From contig NC_079421.1 of the NCBI RefSeq assembly GCF_026213295.1, positions 17,672,556 to 17,736,555 of the forward strand: a DNA stretch of 64,000 bases, in the 5' to 3' direction. Below are positions 44,949 to 63,745 of this stretch, piece by piece. The notes beneath the pieces were generated by a model, which saw only the letters and a list, made by a program, of their open reading frames with translations, was not told where the DNA came from and searched no databases. Source of the stretch: Gadus chalcogrammus (Eukaryota > Chordata > Actinopteri > Gadiformes > Gadidae). The position numbers were made by a program, and so were the translations under genes. Numbering within the stretch: position 1 is the first letter of the stretch; each line of letters opens with the position of its first letter.

Positions 44949-46255
44949 TCACTGTACGGCAAGGGCTATATCCAGAAAGTTCGCAAAATGCGTTGTCTGT
45001 GCAGGTGGGAAAGGCACCAGTACAGACAGGTCCATTGTTCTCAGGGTGTCCGTAAGGGAACTGAAAGAGAGAGGAAATACTGTCATTGCCTTCACCTCTT
45101 CTTAGACATAGGCCAGGGACAAAAAATATAGGTTACGTATTTAAACAATTGCTTTTCAGGTAGATTCTTCAACTCTGGCAGGTAAAAAGACAGACTTGTA
45201 AACCAGAACAGACCTGCAGGTGCAGTAGAGCAGGTGAGACTCTTTATGGAGCTGTCGAGCTAGCTCCAGCTGATGGTTGTCCATCAGCTTGTTGTTGACC
45301 ACCACCAGAAGAGGCTTGCGCGCTCCCAGAGCCTCCAGACAGCTCCCAGCCCCTGGGGTGCAGAGGGCAGAGTGTAGCTCATGTTGACGAACCGCCCTCC
45401 AATTATTGAGCGACATCAACCCAAGAATGACTAAATAAACACGATTCTACTTTCTTTTTCATATTTAGTTAATCAGTGACTAGGGGGTGCCGAATGATTA
45501 TGCGGCCCTTGGTTGATAAACACACCTGCGTGGCTGATGACAAGGTCAGCACGAGCGATGTCTTCAGAAATTGAGTCTTTGAAACGGAAGGCCTCCAGTT
45601 TGAGATCTAGACCACTCTCTGGACCAGGAAGGACAGAGCCTCTTCCCACCTGTAGAACCAAACGCTCATAACCACGAGCCTTTAGTGCCTGTGGGAAATT
45701 AATAAGGGCATAAATGTATGATGAATGAATCAATGTTGACAGTTAAATGATAGGTGAGGGCAAGACATTTTAGTTATTGGAACTGTCCATTTAAGAAACT
45801 AAGGAAACGGAAACACTCATTAAACCTTGGACATACATATTGAAAAGTATCCATTGGGACAATAAACTGGAAACTAAGGTACGTCCTGGAAACATGACTC
45901 ATTTTATTACTCATTTAGTATACGGTTTTTTTTTCCAAAGCGAGGAAGTGGCTGATTCGTCTTTCCTCAGGGCTGCCTGCAGTAGTAGCCACTAGCCACG
46001 TTATTCTACTCTTTTACATAGTTTGAATTCGTGGATTCAGTTTCTCACGTAATTTATTGGAATGGTTAGCACAAGGTTAATTATAACATAATGGACACCT
46101 CGTCGGGCATTATCCCTTACATATTGTATGGCGGTCACTCATTTCTGATAACTTTAAAACAGCGTACTACTCACCTTAACAGCTTCAGGAGTCTTTATCG
46201 TTAGAATGAGCTCATCGAAACTTGTAGTACCCACAGTAACAAATACGGTCTTCAT
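44949..46255 (-). CDS. alg13: ALG13, catalytic subunit of UDP-GlcNAc transferase, short form, complete
   Basis: Four exons: 46255-46175, 45688-45526, 45352-45214 and 45060-44949. They total 495 nt (164 aa), GT-AG throughout, with phases agreeing. ALG13 pairs with membrane-bound ALG14 at the cytosolic face of the ER. The complex adds the second GlcNAc to dolichol-PP-GlcNAc in N-glycan assembly. Signatures of the GT28 C-terminal-like fold are [71 protein letters not shown] and SHLLYCTC. Exon 4 ends [11 protein letters not shown] followed by [12 protein letters not shown] and a stop, matching the short mammalian isoform's end. No OTU or Tudor exons follow: cxorf65 begins 584 bp downstream. A small ATG-proximal region upstream (46.26-46.40 kb) probably holds the promoter. 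Confidence 0.93.
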
Positions 46256-48866
46256 TGTTGTCAACTTTACGATGAAAACAATACCATGAATTTGGTGTGT
46301 GTACGTGTGTACAGGCTTTGAACAAATCGCTACCTTCCTCCTTGTTCGGTCAGATGTCGGCCGTCTGAATAACGGACCACACTGCCACCTAGCGGATTGG
46401 AGCTGGTACCGCTACAAACTACATTTATTATACCATAAATATATATATTTTAATGTACATGTAATTTGCCTATTAAGAGATGTTGGTTAAAATAATCAGT
46501 TTTTTTGTGTTTAAAGAAAAAAATGCTAAACAAGTGTACTGAGAAGCAGTGGTTCAGTAGAGTTCAATCTATATAAGATGAAGATGGTAGCTATTGGTTT
46601 AGTCCAAATAATCAATAGAAAATACATTATTGGCATTGAATAAATGTGTAATGGTAACTCCAAATATGTAACATTTTAATGAGAATGTAAGAAAATGAAA
46701 CACAAATACGTAGTTCCTGAATCCTGATCAGGTACCCTGACCTACCCAGTCAGGTATCCCTAGCTATAAAGAAACACACGGAGGCGGGAATGAAACAGAA
46801 AGTTTTTAAGGCTCTGTTAAATTCTCAGTTTCAAAAACAATAGACTATATCTCGAAGTCACAAAAGCAGAAAAAAACTAGTAGGCCTCTAATTTGAAATG
46901 TTAAAAATTGGCTAGCGCTGTCATTAGTTTGTAATAAATAGATAAAGAAAATAAAAAATAAAGCAAAGTACATCATGATCAGTTACAGGGACTGGAATTT
47001 AAGCTAAACCACAATGGAGTCACCAAGAACTGTCATCTCTAGAGGTCAAAGTAAATCCATTTTGTCCAAAAGAGGGACTTTGTTTTTGTGAGCTAACTTT
47101 GGTTATCATTACTAGGGAAACCCCCCTCCCTCAGAATTAACCAGCCCTCCTTATCATAAATGGCGAACAGCACCAGATATTTTGACCCTTAGTGACAGTG
47201 CTTGCACACATCATGGTTGGTTTTTATTCAAGCTCCTGAAAGTCCATTGGCTCATTTTTGTAATGTGTAATTGTTTTTTTAAAAACTGCTTATTGTCACC
47301 ATACATATGTGCTTGGCTATCAACAGATACACGTAGTAGATACTAAATCGCGAACCCGATCGACCACTGCAACTGGATAAAGAAAAGGGTAGCAGTTAAA
47401 ACCAAGATAGAATAATAAAACCACATTCAAGTAGAGAACATTGTTAGCTTCCACAACACCGCAATTTCTGTTCTACAAGCAGGATTTTATAACTTGAAAA
47501 TAGACAGCAAAGTGAGCCATAACGACTATGTATAGTACGGGACATTATTTGCTTGTGGATTAGTCATAAGGTCAGGGAAGTATGCATGCTTAAAAGTAAA
47601 GTTTGTTTCGTTATAGTAAAATACTGATTTGAGATTCAAAACTTTTATACAAGTTAAAATATCAACGATATAATGATTAAGCAGCTTTGAAAAAGAGCTG
47701 CGGTAAAACAACAACTCCTGTTTTGTTTTTTTTAAACCACAGGAATACACCCAACGCAAAAGACATCAGAGAATAAAAGTCCCATATGGCCGCTTGAACC
47801 TGCCGCCTTCCAGCTTGAAGTTGACGGCTGTGGCTGTAGCTGTAAGCTGTGTGTCGGGTTTGCAACAAAGGCCATGGAGTTTCCACACAGACCGTGTTTC
47901 TGGAGTCACAATAGTAAAAATAGAGAAGGCCCCGGAGGAACGCTTCTCCTTTGAGGAGGTTCACGGCGGAAAAGTCACAAACCGGTCGTTCAGTAGGAAC
48001 ACTGCCAGCGGCAGGAAGTCAACAACAGGGCTAAACTCAACTTGGCCCCTGGATCATGGGTCATCCAAACAGGAAATGGCTGCTCCAACCTCAGTAAATG
48101 ATGCCTCTATAAAAAGGAAAAAAAACAACGAGAACAAGAAGAAAGGACAAATTTGGTTTAATAAGGGGAGACTCAAATGACAAATGACAATGTTCATTGT
48201 CATCCGGAATTACCAGTTGTGAAACTGGCAAGTACAGATTTGTTTTTCCTTTTCTACTGGCTGGATCTCAGGTAGCTTGGTTTATTTGGCTCTTCCTGAG
48301 CTACAGTGGTTTTTTATCCCCTTTCCCACCACTCTAGCACCTCTCTGTTGTAGGCCCTTCTTCATGCAGCATTCCTCTGATGATCGTATGATAACAGTCT
48401 AAACCAACAGCTCTGCCAGAGGACGACACCCACTCATCCTTCTCACTTCCAACTGCTGAGATCTCAACCGATTTTCACAAGCTTGAACTCTACACTACCC
48501 AGTACAATGTGCGTCACAGAGGAATAGATGTGACATTATATAATACTAAATGATATATTCGAGAGCGGCTATGTTAAAGTACTCTTGTGTAAAGCTTGAT
48601 GAAGAATCGAAATACTGATATTTGACGGCACGTTGCTGAAATTGTACAGCATCCCCTCCCGCGTTGGTAGACTGAATGGGTCTGATCAAGTTCAACTTGT
48701 TCCTGTCTAGCTCGACTTGTGGAGAATGGTTTTAACACTCCCTGGGTAAGGGGTTAGATTCCAACTTGGGCCACCCATACAAGGAATGTATGCAATTTGG
48801 ATAATATGTACATTACATATTACAATGAACTGGATGAGAGACTAGTTTGGTACATACCTGTTGTGC
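46256..48866 (-). other. alg13 promoter and probable rap2c 3'UTR
   Basis: The space between the alg13 start and the rap2c stop codon holds no recognised coding exon. The part nearest 46.26 kb should include the alg13 promoter. The rest is AT-rich and probably includes a rap2c 3'UTR; a minus-strand AATAAA occurs at about 47.23 kb. A plus-strand frame at 47,794-48,180 was judged non-coding. Confidence 0.4.
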
Positions 48867-49691
48867 TCACTGTATAACGCATGCAGTGCAGCACTGTTCC
48901 TGTTTCTCTGGCAATGTAGAATAGTTCATCTGTCGCACGATCTCAGCAAACAGCTCGTCCACCATGGTCTTGCTCTTGGCTGAGGTTTCGATGAAGGGAC
49001 ACCCCCACTCCTGGGCCAGGGCACGGCCATCGGACCCAGCCACCTCGCGCTCAGACTCCAGGTCCACTTTGTTACCAACCAGGATCAATGGTACTTTCTC
49101 AAACCGTTTCACACGAACTATTTGGTCCCTCATCGGTCTGATATCCTGTAAGACAGAAGAGGATGTGCAATTCTTAGTATGACGGATGACGTATAAGCTG
49201 CCCTACACAAAATAAAATAAAACATTTTGTGTGAGATTATAACAGTTAAATGTAAATAAACCAAGTATCATCAAGTTCTGCAAACGGCAGTGTAGCATAT
49301 ATGGATAGTTATCCAAAACATCTAAACAAATAATCATATCATACCAGTGCACCAGTTGACCAGCAAGTGGAGTGTGATCTACGCTAGTCAATAATCATCA
49401 ACAATAAGCATGAGATACCTGGAATGACTGCTGATTGACCAGGCTGTAGACAAGTATGAACCCCTGTCCATTCTTGATGTAGAGATCCCTCATGGACGCG
49501 AACTGTTCCGTGCCTGCTGTGTCGAGGATTTCCAGCACAGAGGGCGACGAATCCACCTCGATCTCTTTCCGATAGAAGTCTTCGATCGTCGGGTCATATT
49601 TTTCGATGAAAGTGCCGGTGACAAACTGTACAGTCAGCGCAGACTTGCCCACGCCACCGCTCCCCAACACAACAACTTTGTATTCCTTCAT
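48867..49691 (-). CDS. rap2c: RAP2C small GTPase, complete
   Basis: Two exons, 49691-49419 and 49145-48867, encode 183 aa, equal to human RAP2C. The join follows [10 protein letters not shown] in phase 0. The P-loop GSGGVGKS (residues 10-17), switch I YDPTIEDF with the RAP2-specific Phe39, DTAGTEQF with Thr61, NKVD and ETSAK motifs are all intact. The C-terminus QCCTACVIQ provides a CVIQ prenylation box (human CVVQ) and two Cys for palmitoylation, which targets RAP2 to recycling endosomes and the plasma membrane. RAP2 proteins signal to TNIK/MINK/MAP4K4 kinases, cell adhesion and Hippo control. Amino acid choices ([35 protein letters not shown]) favour RAP2C over RAP2A or 2B. It lies tail-to-head with mbnl3, the same neighbour as on human Xq26. 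Confidence 0.97.
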
Positions 49692-50740
49692 TGGGGTTCT
49701 CGACTTTGACCCAAGCTATTTTACAAGCTAACGAGTTAGCACGACCGCTATAGCTGTTGTGACAACATTTATCACAACTAAGACGAGCCAAAGATGTACC
49801 CAACAAGCGACTGAAGCTAATGGGTTTACCGGGCCTCGTATATGAACCGAAGCCCGACTCCCGCATCCAACAATACGACAAAGCGAGCTTCGCGTTAGTT
49901 GGCATGCAAAGTTGTTGATCACCGCTCACGTTAGCCACTAATGTTAGCTAATGCGGTTTTCACACTGCTCCATACTGGCTATGAGAGAGAAGCCTCCGCA
50001 AGCTAACCAGAACAAGAAATGCAGTACAATCCTTTATATTTGTCCGTGTGGCTAGTAGCTTACCAGCAAGTCAAATAAGCACCAAGTTAAATCTTACCGA
50101 TGTATCCCTAATTCTAGATCGCATGTCAAGCTGCTGTGTGTGTACACACATACACACGCACACACGCACGCACACACACACGCACACACACAAGAACTAA
50201 CCTGCTAGTGTCGCAAAACGCACTGCTGTGACGGCCAGGGCCCGCTGGGGCTGGTACTACTGGTCCAAAAAGTCGCTTTCCTGAATATCCGGTTAATGAT
50301 TGCGCCACAAATTCAAAGAGACACAGCGACTAATGATTATTTATACACAGAGAGAAACCGATGCAACTTTATAGTCACATAAGCTCAACCCCCCGCCCCT
50401 AGACAGACCGAGACACACCAAAAAAATGTGATTACTAAAGGGATGTATGCATTGATTTATACTATCGAACTTCCATAAAGGCCTAGTGGCGTTCGCAACA
50501 TGTTTTAGAATTAAATTAATACATATTCCTGTTACATGCTGTTTATGATCAGCAGCATATTGCCCCATACATTTGAATTGACGAGCAAATAACATGGCTT
50601 GACTTTAATTATATTCTTTCTACATGCAATACCACTTACACTAGAAGTGCATCGATCCATAGTAGAGCTAGAGGGCCTTTTGACAATTAGTATGCACATC
50701 TTAGCCTTTATATCAACCATTAAGAAAATAACAACAATTC
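49692..50740 (-). promoter_or_regulatory. rap2c: Probable 5' leader and promoter of rap2c
   Basis: No coding exon precedes the rap2c ATG. Minus-strand donor-like sites ATCG|GTAAGA (about 50,098) and CAG|GTTAGT (about 50,200) may end non-coding first exons, with CpG-containing sequence at 49.72-50.3 kb. Exact structure is not resolved. Confidence 0.35.
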
Positions 50741-50760
50741 AGTGATGATCACCAATAAGG

Positions 50761-53700
50761 GCTTTATTAAAGGGTAAAACAAAACAAAAATAGAAAAAGG
50801 TCATCATCATCATATAGGCAAATTAACCTGCATTTTGATAATCATACACCACAAAATAAATTGCCATGTAGCAGTAGCACATAGAAACCCAATTAGCTAA
50901 AATATAACGATAAGCAACAATATGGTAGAGCGACGAAACTGGGCTGTGATGTTTCAGTGTGCAAGAGAGGCAGGCAGAGAGAGGGAAGAGAGAACAGAGA
51001 AGAAAGAAGAGAGAAGAGAGAGAGAAGTGTTTCGTATGGCTTAGTCCTCAACAGGCCCTTATGCTTTTTCTCTAGTTGCTATTTTGTTACTCGCTTCCAT
51101 GGTTCACCAACTCTATCCAAAGTATTCAAGACAGCTACTCACTGTACATGCAGTTCTGGAAATGAATTGTGAAATGGAAATTGATTATAATGTTAGAGTT
51201 ACACAAAGGAAAAACACAAATATATACGCTTAATGATGAAGGCACAGATAAACTTAACTGTGGTCAAGTGATAGCAACAAAAGTGGAATAAAAGCACAAT
51301 GCAGTGATGTTAAACAAAAATCTACTGCCAGTGGAGCCCAATTCATACATGGTAGCCCACATGTACATTCCACTATACTATAGCAGTAGAAGTCTGCAGG
51401 ATACAGAGCAAAATAGACACAAAGCTGATTTCCTGGGTTTGATATACACACAGTACAGAAGTATAGCATTAGGCATTAACACAATTTTAGAAAAAACAAA
51501 AAACAATCTTTTTTTCTCCCCCCATCCTGAAGGCTTCGAAACACCACAACGGAATGACTCTCGAGTTAATCCAACACTAGGACAGATGCCATGGCAACAA
51601 AATCATTGGCTTCACAAGCAATATATAAAGCGATAAATGACCAGGTTTGATGTATATAGTTTAAAGGGTATTTTGTATTAAAAGCTCTCTTGGAACATGT
51701 TTTTCACTGTCCAATCTTTGATAGAAATTCAATAGGTGAGTCAGATTCACTGATTATTGAGCAATCATAGTGATTGAGCAGAAAAACAAATGACATCATT
51801 TTCTTACAAAGAAATAAATGTAAAATTATCACTCATCCAGATATTCGGTTTAAAGACTGTTAAAGAAATGTTTTGGTAATAGGAGATTAATTATTTGAAA
51901 TTTAATTCAGTAATTTGCGAAAGATTTATCACTGCTGCATTACGCAATCATTTGGAATCTTTTAAAAATGACAAAAAAGGTATCGTTAAATTAATCTTTC
52001 AAAGTTAATTTTAAGATCAGATACTTGCTGCACCTATAAAATGGTTGTCTAAATTGCTAAGATTTTTTTTACAGCATAACAATATCATGCTTAGCAAGCA
52101 GTAGGGCTTTAGCAAATAGAACAGGACAAATCATTCAAAACCGTCTTTCTCATAATTCCTAGAACTTATAACAGCATACTGGTTGTATTGCTTAACAATA
52201 CAGCGATTTCGTTTTTATCAGTTTTCTCTATATTTATTCAAAATAAATTTTTGAATATTTTTGACATAGTTATGTACATAAGTGCAAACAAGGTGAATAT
52301 CACACATTCGTACACCCCAGCGAGGATCGACATCAACCAGCACAGCTGGGCTAGCCGGAGAGGAAAGAGACTTCAGATGAACAACACTTCTAGTCGAGAA
52401 AAATCATCTAGTCCGAGGACGGAAGGTCCAAATAATGAATGGGAGAGGGCAGGTTGTGGTGTCCATCGTTTCATTTTTCAAGCCAAAAACCTCTTCACCT
52501 CCCAAAAGATACATGTTTACGTCAGCAAAAATCTATTTTTTTTACGTTTGACACCAACAAAAAGGAAAGAAAAACAATCAAAACAAAGCAGATTTAAGAC
52601 ACACTCACAAACCATAATAAAGTTACACGTGACCAGTCTCCCCAAAGGAATTTTGAATATTACAATGACTTATTTGTTTCCGTAAAACATACTCTAAACT
52701 AACTAAACATTCCCTTTTGTGAATAAGTAGGTTTATTCTCTAAATTGTTATTTCAATTTACGTGAAAAATAATTAGGTTAATACAAAGGTAGCCACATTG
52801 TAATTTTGTTGCCATAGCAACAGTAACTTTTCTAATCAACAATGGATCTATCAATTTAGGTATACATACTCGTTATAAGTCTACACAAAGTATTTTACTT
52901 AAATGAATATTTTTTATTTTCATGCATTGATTTATTTAGTCAAATAATTAAAAAAAAAGTTTAAACTTACCACTAAATTACTTTCATTACATTGCAATCA
53001 CGACTTTATACAGTGACGAAGAAACCAGGCCCCATGGCTCTGTCCTGGCCATCAGAACCTCCAGTAGGACCGAATAATACGACCTGTCCTCATGCTTTGA
53101 GATCTGATCTCACGGTATGCAATGACAAAAAGGAGTTGCATATTCTCCACAGTCAAAGGGTATGAATTCATGAAGATGGCAAGAATAATTACAGTGGATA
53201 CTAAACATCAGGTCTGTAGATAACCGAGGGTCAAGGAAAAGAGTGAGAGACTATAAAGAAAAAGATCATCTATGTACTCACACAAAAACACGTTCAAGTG
53301 TACAAGGAATAGACACTTTTAAACATGACAAACAATGGTAAACGTTCAGTTAAAATTAAATACCTCAAGAGTGGCACCATTCATTTGTCAAGTATTTTGT
53401 TATTCCAGCTGGATAGCAGTTGGTGAAGGCATAATGACATGACAGAAGAGAGATTTTTTTTCTTTTTTTTCTTGACTGGACAACGCATGTCTTCCAAAGC
53501 TCTAAGGTTTAGACAAAACAACTTGCCTGGACATTCTTTTCATCACTTCAATAAGTCAGAGAGAAACATTTGCCTTTAAAATCAAATTCATGAAACAAAG
53601 GTCGGGACAGAATTTGCTCAAGGATATAATTATTTTTTTAAGTAGTCACACCACCCATGAACATTAAATATAAATCTATATAATAATACACATACTTTAA

Positions 53701-56555
53701 TGTCCTAACACAGTATCAACATGATATTTATGTTACCTTTGAAAAAGTCTATATGTAGTGAATCATTATATTTCCACATGCCATTCTTTTAAATGGGCAT
53801 GGTTAATTTTTTTGCATTAAATACATTCACGACACAATAACATGACTTAAACATGACACATCTTCAGTGGGAAATGGCACAAAATGAGTCACCCTTTTCA
53901 GCTAATGGAATATGGGATTCATCGTCTCTTTTAACATAGATACATATGCACACAACTAATTAAGAGTATTGGTTACGTTTACCTTATTCATGTCAAGACA
54001 GCACAGCTGCCCCAAAGAAACTAGACAGATATAGCTTACTGTTATGATGAACGATGAACTACAGATCCATCTCTCCCTATCGATCTGTTTAACAGTGTAT
54101 GAACAATCAACACTTAAGGAGACTGGAAAGAGGCACATATTCCCTTCACTTAATTGTATTAGAATTCGACGGCCAGTGTATTCTGTTTTTTATTTAATTT
54201 TTTATTATTCGATACCCACTGTGGGATCAAATCTGGGGCACCTTTCATATCTCCGGCCCACATATTTTGTTTTCTGGCTTCTCCTTGTGGGAATTAAGTC
54301 CTCCCCTGACTAGAGTAGTATTAGCATTTAGAGTCTGTAGACTATTAAAGAATGAACAGAATCAGAGGAAAAGAGAATACGCTTTTTAAGTCAGACAACA
54401 CAGATTCAAGTTCTCTTTTTTCTCCCTGAAGAGCCAATTTAAATAACAATCTTAGTGCCACTGAGTCACTCCAACAGCCAAACAATGGGGTGAAATTTAC
54501 CCCCAAAAATAGAATTATATTTAAAAGCAATTCCCTCGTTGCCGTTTTGTATTTTTTTATAGATTTCTACCAGGTACAGCGTTTGTGTTTCAATTTTCTG
54601 AAACACAAAAAGTTATCGCATTGACTAGGGATGTTCCATTCGTAGGCCACTACTCTTCCAATACAGACTTTGGTGAATTTGCACAAAAACAGGAAAGCAC
54701 TTGCTGCTTTCATGCTGTGCAACCATTCTATCATCGGCTGTCAAAGCTCAAAGTTCCCAATTAAGAAATTGTTCAGTTTCAGCTTTGTTCCCCAGGCGAT
54801 CATTTTGGTTCAAATAAGATCCAAGCCGACATGGGACCAGGACTTATTTTAACTCTTTCTAAAGCACCTACGATGTAATAGGCGTTATTTTTTACTTAAC
54901 AAGTGCCCCGACTATGCTTAGAGATTGTCATTCATCAAACATTGCACAGAGATCCATAATCAAATTTGGAATTGGGATAATCTTAGAAAGACTGATAAAC
55001 TGACCTCAAAGCCAAAGACAGTAGGTGGCGCTTGAGTAATTTCAAAGCTTTTACAGCCAAAGAACATTCACTGGTCAGATATACTGCACTGAAGACCAAT
55101 TCTGATTTATAATGGTAGCTTTTATATTTATAATGATCTACTTTGATCCTGTATGAAAAGGTCAGAGTACATGGAATAACGCTCTTACACATAAGGGGAA
55201 ATGTGTAAGAGTCATGCTGTTATTCATATTTAAAAGAACCGAAAATGCCCGGGCCAAGATGGCTGGAATAGGAATATTTTTTTATCTTCATCAAGGGCTA
55301 GCATTAAATAATTGATGGTGAAATATTCAACAAATTTGAAAGCAATAAATTATGATGCACTTTGGGCATTGCTTGGTTATCATAAATAAATGAAATACAT
55401 CTAATTGGCAATATTAGCTACTAAAATGATAAATATATTGTAGTTTGACCTAATTGTAAACTTAAACTGGTATGGAGTTTAAGCTAAACACTAGTACTAG
55501 CCTTTATCATCTTACACATTGCTCCATAAAGACATTGTGTTGCTGAAGAAAGAGCACTACCATTTGCTCCAAATGAACCCCGTTCACCACTAGTTGTAAT
55601 ATTTTTAGGGTATAAATTGGATAGTTTTTGTTTACCCTCGAGAAAATAAAACAGAACGGAACCCTGTCTACAAAATTTCAATAAAATAAAAAAGAAATAT
55701 TTTTTCACAGCCAAATTATTGTTTTCTTTAGTGACAGTCACATAAGGTCACATTTTGTGCCACAATAGATCATTTAAAGGCACAGACAAATTAACAATAA
55801 CCGGATGTTCTGTTTCTCAGGTAGAATGAGATGATTGACCCTGAAAAAACACAAAACTTTTTTTGACAGCATTGTACTAATAAAATTGAGACATAAAATA
55901 TTGAAACACAAATCATGAAACATAAATTCGATTTCATACAATACAAACCCCCCCCCCCCCCCTTTCCAACATAATGCCATCAGTGGCAAACATAATGGTG
56001 ACCATTGGCATTCCGGTTAGTTAATCGAGTGGAATTCCTTAATTAGCATTTCCTGCCGTATTATTGATATTTTCTTATACTTTGGTGCAGTCACCCAGTC
56101 ATGTCGTTTGCTCTTCAGTACAAGACGATGGCTTGGAACCCATGAGGGTTTTTTTTCGCTGTCGAAAACTTGTTTATGTGTGTGTTTATGTGTGTGTGTT
56201 TGCGTGTTTTAGTGCGTGTATTTCTTGAAGGTGTGGCACTGGGCATGTATGGCTGTGGGAGCCTGGGAGTGTCAGGCCACCGCCTAAAGTCAATACATGT
56301 CATGGCGACTGTTCTCCCCCCAATGCTCAAGAGGCTCCCCCTCCAAAGAGTGCGGCACTCGGCCCAGCTCCGGTATTCTGGGCCTTTTCTTTACACACTA
56401 AAACATCTCCACCTTCAGGTTCACACTGCCACTCGGTAAGTGTGCACATTTGGATTAGGCACATTTTTGTTGCATTCTGAGAGTCGAGTTACTCTTTAAG
56501 GGATGGGTGGGTGGATGGGTGTAGTAGAGTGGATAGGGTGAGGGGGCGGGGTTTC
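50761..56555 (-). other. mbnl3: Probable long 3'UTR of mbnl3
   Basis: The stretch continues from the mbnl3 terminal exon with no new coding frame and ends at a minus-strand AATAAA (about 50,766-50,761). Muscleblind genes usually have 3'UTRs of several kb, so about 5.8 kb is plausible. A poly-C run lies at about 55,948-55,962 and a hairpin at 55,174-55,225. Confidence 0.5.
55174..55225 (-). repeat. Inverted repeat in probable mbnl3 3'UTR
   Basis: CTCTTACACAT (55,182-55,192) pairs perfectly with ATGTGTAAGAG (55,201-55,211) across 8 nt. Outer GAATAAC/GTTATTC arms (55,174-55,180 and 55,219-55,225) extend the pairing after an asymmetric internal loop. Confidence 0.85.
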
Positions 56556-61767
<5,212 letters not shown>

Positions 61768-62849
61768 CTGCTGGCGGGATGGAGGGGGAGGGAGGGAGAC
61801 AGAGCGGGAGTCAAGATGGAGGGGAGTGAGAGAGGGAGGGAGTCAGGGAGGGAGGAATGGAGGGGGTGAGAGAGGGAGGAAGGGAAAAAGAGGGAAGGTG
61901 GGAGGAAGAGAACGGAAAGAAAGAAAGACAGAAATAAATAAAGAAGGAAGGAAAAAGGTAAGAAACGAACAGACAAAATAACTGAAGCAGCTTTCCCTTC
62001 AACAGTTCAAGAGTCTTTACAGTATTGTCCCTGCTTATTATTATTTTATAGCTGCAGCCTGCAGGTTATCCTGACCAGCACTGCAGTGTCTGAGCCTGAA
62101 CCGTCATTGTAGAGTGGAGTTTGGTGCACCGCCACAAGAGGGCACTGTGGCGTGTAGTGAGCACGACTGAGATGTAGGCCAGCCCAGAGGTCAGGACAAG
62201 AGCGAAGTGGGACAGTGACGAGTCCTTTTCTAACAAGGTAGCCGTGCCCGCAGATGCTGTTGGTTACCAACCGTGTGTTCTCTACCAGGGTGTTTACCGT
62301 GAGCCGACCAGCTTGGTTAAATGACGCAGTAATAAGGAATTCCTTAAAGAACACGGCAATCATAGTTTTGCTTTGTTAGTGAAAATGGCTGCAATACCTA
62401 CACCAAAGAAAAAGCATAGAGGCAGGGACGGACCGACGGATCACAACATGAAGCATTGTGCTATAACAACGGTAGTCACGGCAACCAGGATGACATAACA
62501 CGGGGGTTTGGGTAAACAACAGCAGAACTAAAACAGAATGAAAAGGAAACGGTGCCCTTGTGTCGGCTGGTCTCCCTGCCTCCTCCCTCTCCCAGAGCCA
62601 GCGTCTCTCTTCCCTCTTGTTGCTTCAACATCTGCATTGCAGATCAGCGTACCGCTTGGAATACAGGGACTCTCAACGCCAGCCCTGATAGTCTGTCCAT
62701 TTTGATGTACAGTTCTTATATGATAGGCAATCTTATGTGCATTAATGTATTTATGGATACATACATGAAACCAAAAAAAATCTGTGATTACCTGTCTTAT
62801 ATGTTTTTTTCATCTAAAATATGCTCGCATTTCCACTAGTTACACACAA

Positions 62850-63060
62850 TAAAAGGTCCAGTGTGTAGAAAATAGTAGCATCTAGCGGTGGAGTTGCAGA
62901 ATGCAGTCAACTCTAACCAATCACAGTTCTCCATCCGCTGCCTTTGTCATGGTCACCATGGCCTTTACTTATTGGGAGACATGGCAGAGGTTACAGCCTG
63001 TTGACGGTTCTCCACATACAGTCCTGCTATCACATCTTTAGTCGTAAACTACATTGATAG
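62850..63060. mobile_element. Dispersed teleost repeat (GGTCCAGTGTGTAG family)
   Basis: AAAGGTCCAGTGTGTAGAAA followed by GCATCTAGCGGTGGAGTTGC opens a block that, from memory, recurs widely in fish genomes. No coding content; the right limit is approximate. Confidence 0.6.
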
Positions 63061-63385
63061 ACCTAAAATGATCCGTGAGATGCAATGATTATTAATCTTG
63101 ATAGTTGTAAGAGCTACAAGCCATTGTTTTCTGGCACTGATGGATTTTGATCGTGATCGTTCCTTTTGGATACCAACTCTCTCCAAAAGAGTTTCGTTAT
63201 CGAACATGGATACAGCCCCAAAAATGTCTCCACAGAATAAGTGAATTAAAGAATGAACACCCACACTTATAATCCCTTCATTTGCGAACTTCCATTCGCT
63301 ACACTATTTTACACGTGGCTTAAAAAGTGAAACTCCATTATAATTGAATCCTCTAACTACATCGGAAATTCTGGTGAAATGATGG

Positions 63386-63745
63386 AGCATGCCCGTCTAC
63401 ACTGGCTATCAGAGGCGCGTCCAAGAGGGTGAAGCTTCTTCAACACTATCAGTCAGACACCACTACAACCTTCAAGTCACAACTCAAAACTCACCTGTTC
63501 AAACTCGCACACAACGTCTAACTGATCACTGTTTTGATTGTTTGTTTGTTTTGTTTTGTCTTGTTTTTGTTTTATTTATTTTTTATTTTTTATGTTTATT
63601 TTTTTATTTTTTTTTATTTCTTTTCCACAATGTCTTTTTTTTTTTTTTTTTTTGAACGATTTATGATGACTATATGCTCTGTAAGGTGACCTTGGGTGTC
63701 TTGAAAGGCGCCTCTAAATTAAATGTATTATTATTATTATTATTA
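63386..63745 (+). mobile_element. 3' end of a non-LTR retroposon
   Basis: A frame ends TFKSQLKTHLFKLAHNV before a stop, a form I associate with the C-terminal end of fish LINE-encoded proteins. A T-rich stretch (63.54-63.65 kb) and GTGTCTTGAAAGGCGCCTCT-AAAT with a (ATT)n tail follow. The copy is 5'-truncated; no reverse transcriptase core is present. Confidence 0.6.

Noticed and set aside
47794..48180. Plus-strand frame of 128 aa
   Set aside because: No recognised domain, Lys-rich end, no splice context, and it lies antisense within the likely rap2c 3'UTR.
52188..52685. Plus-strand frame of 165 aa
   Set aside because: AT-rich, Lys/Ile/Asn composition, no homology, antisense to the probable mbnl3 3'UTR.
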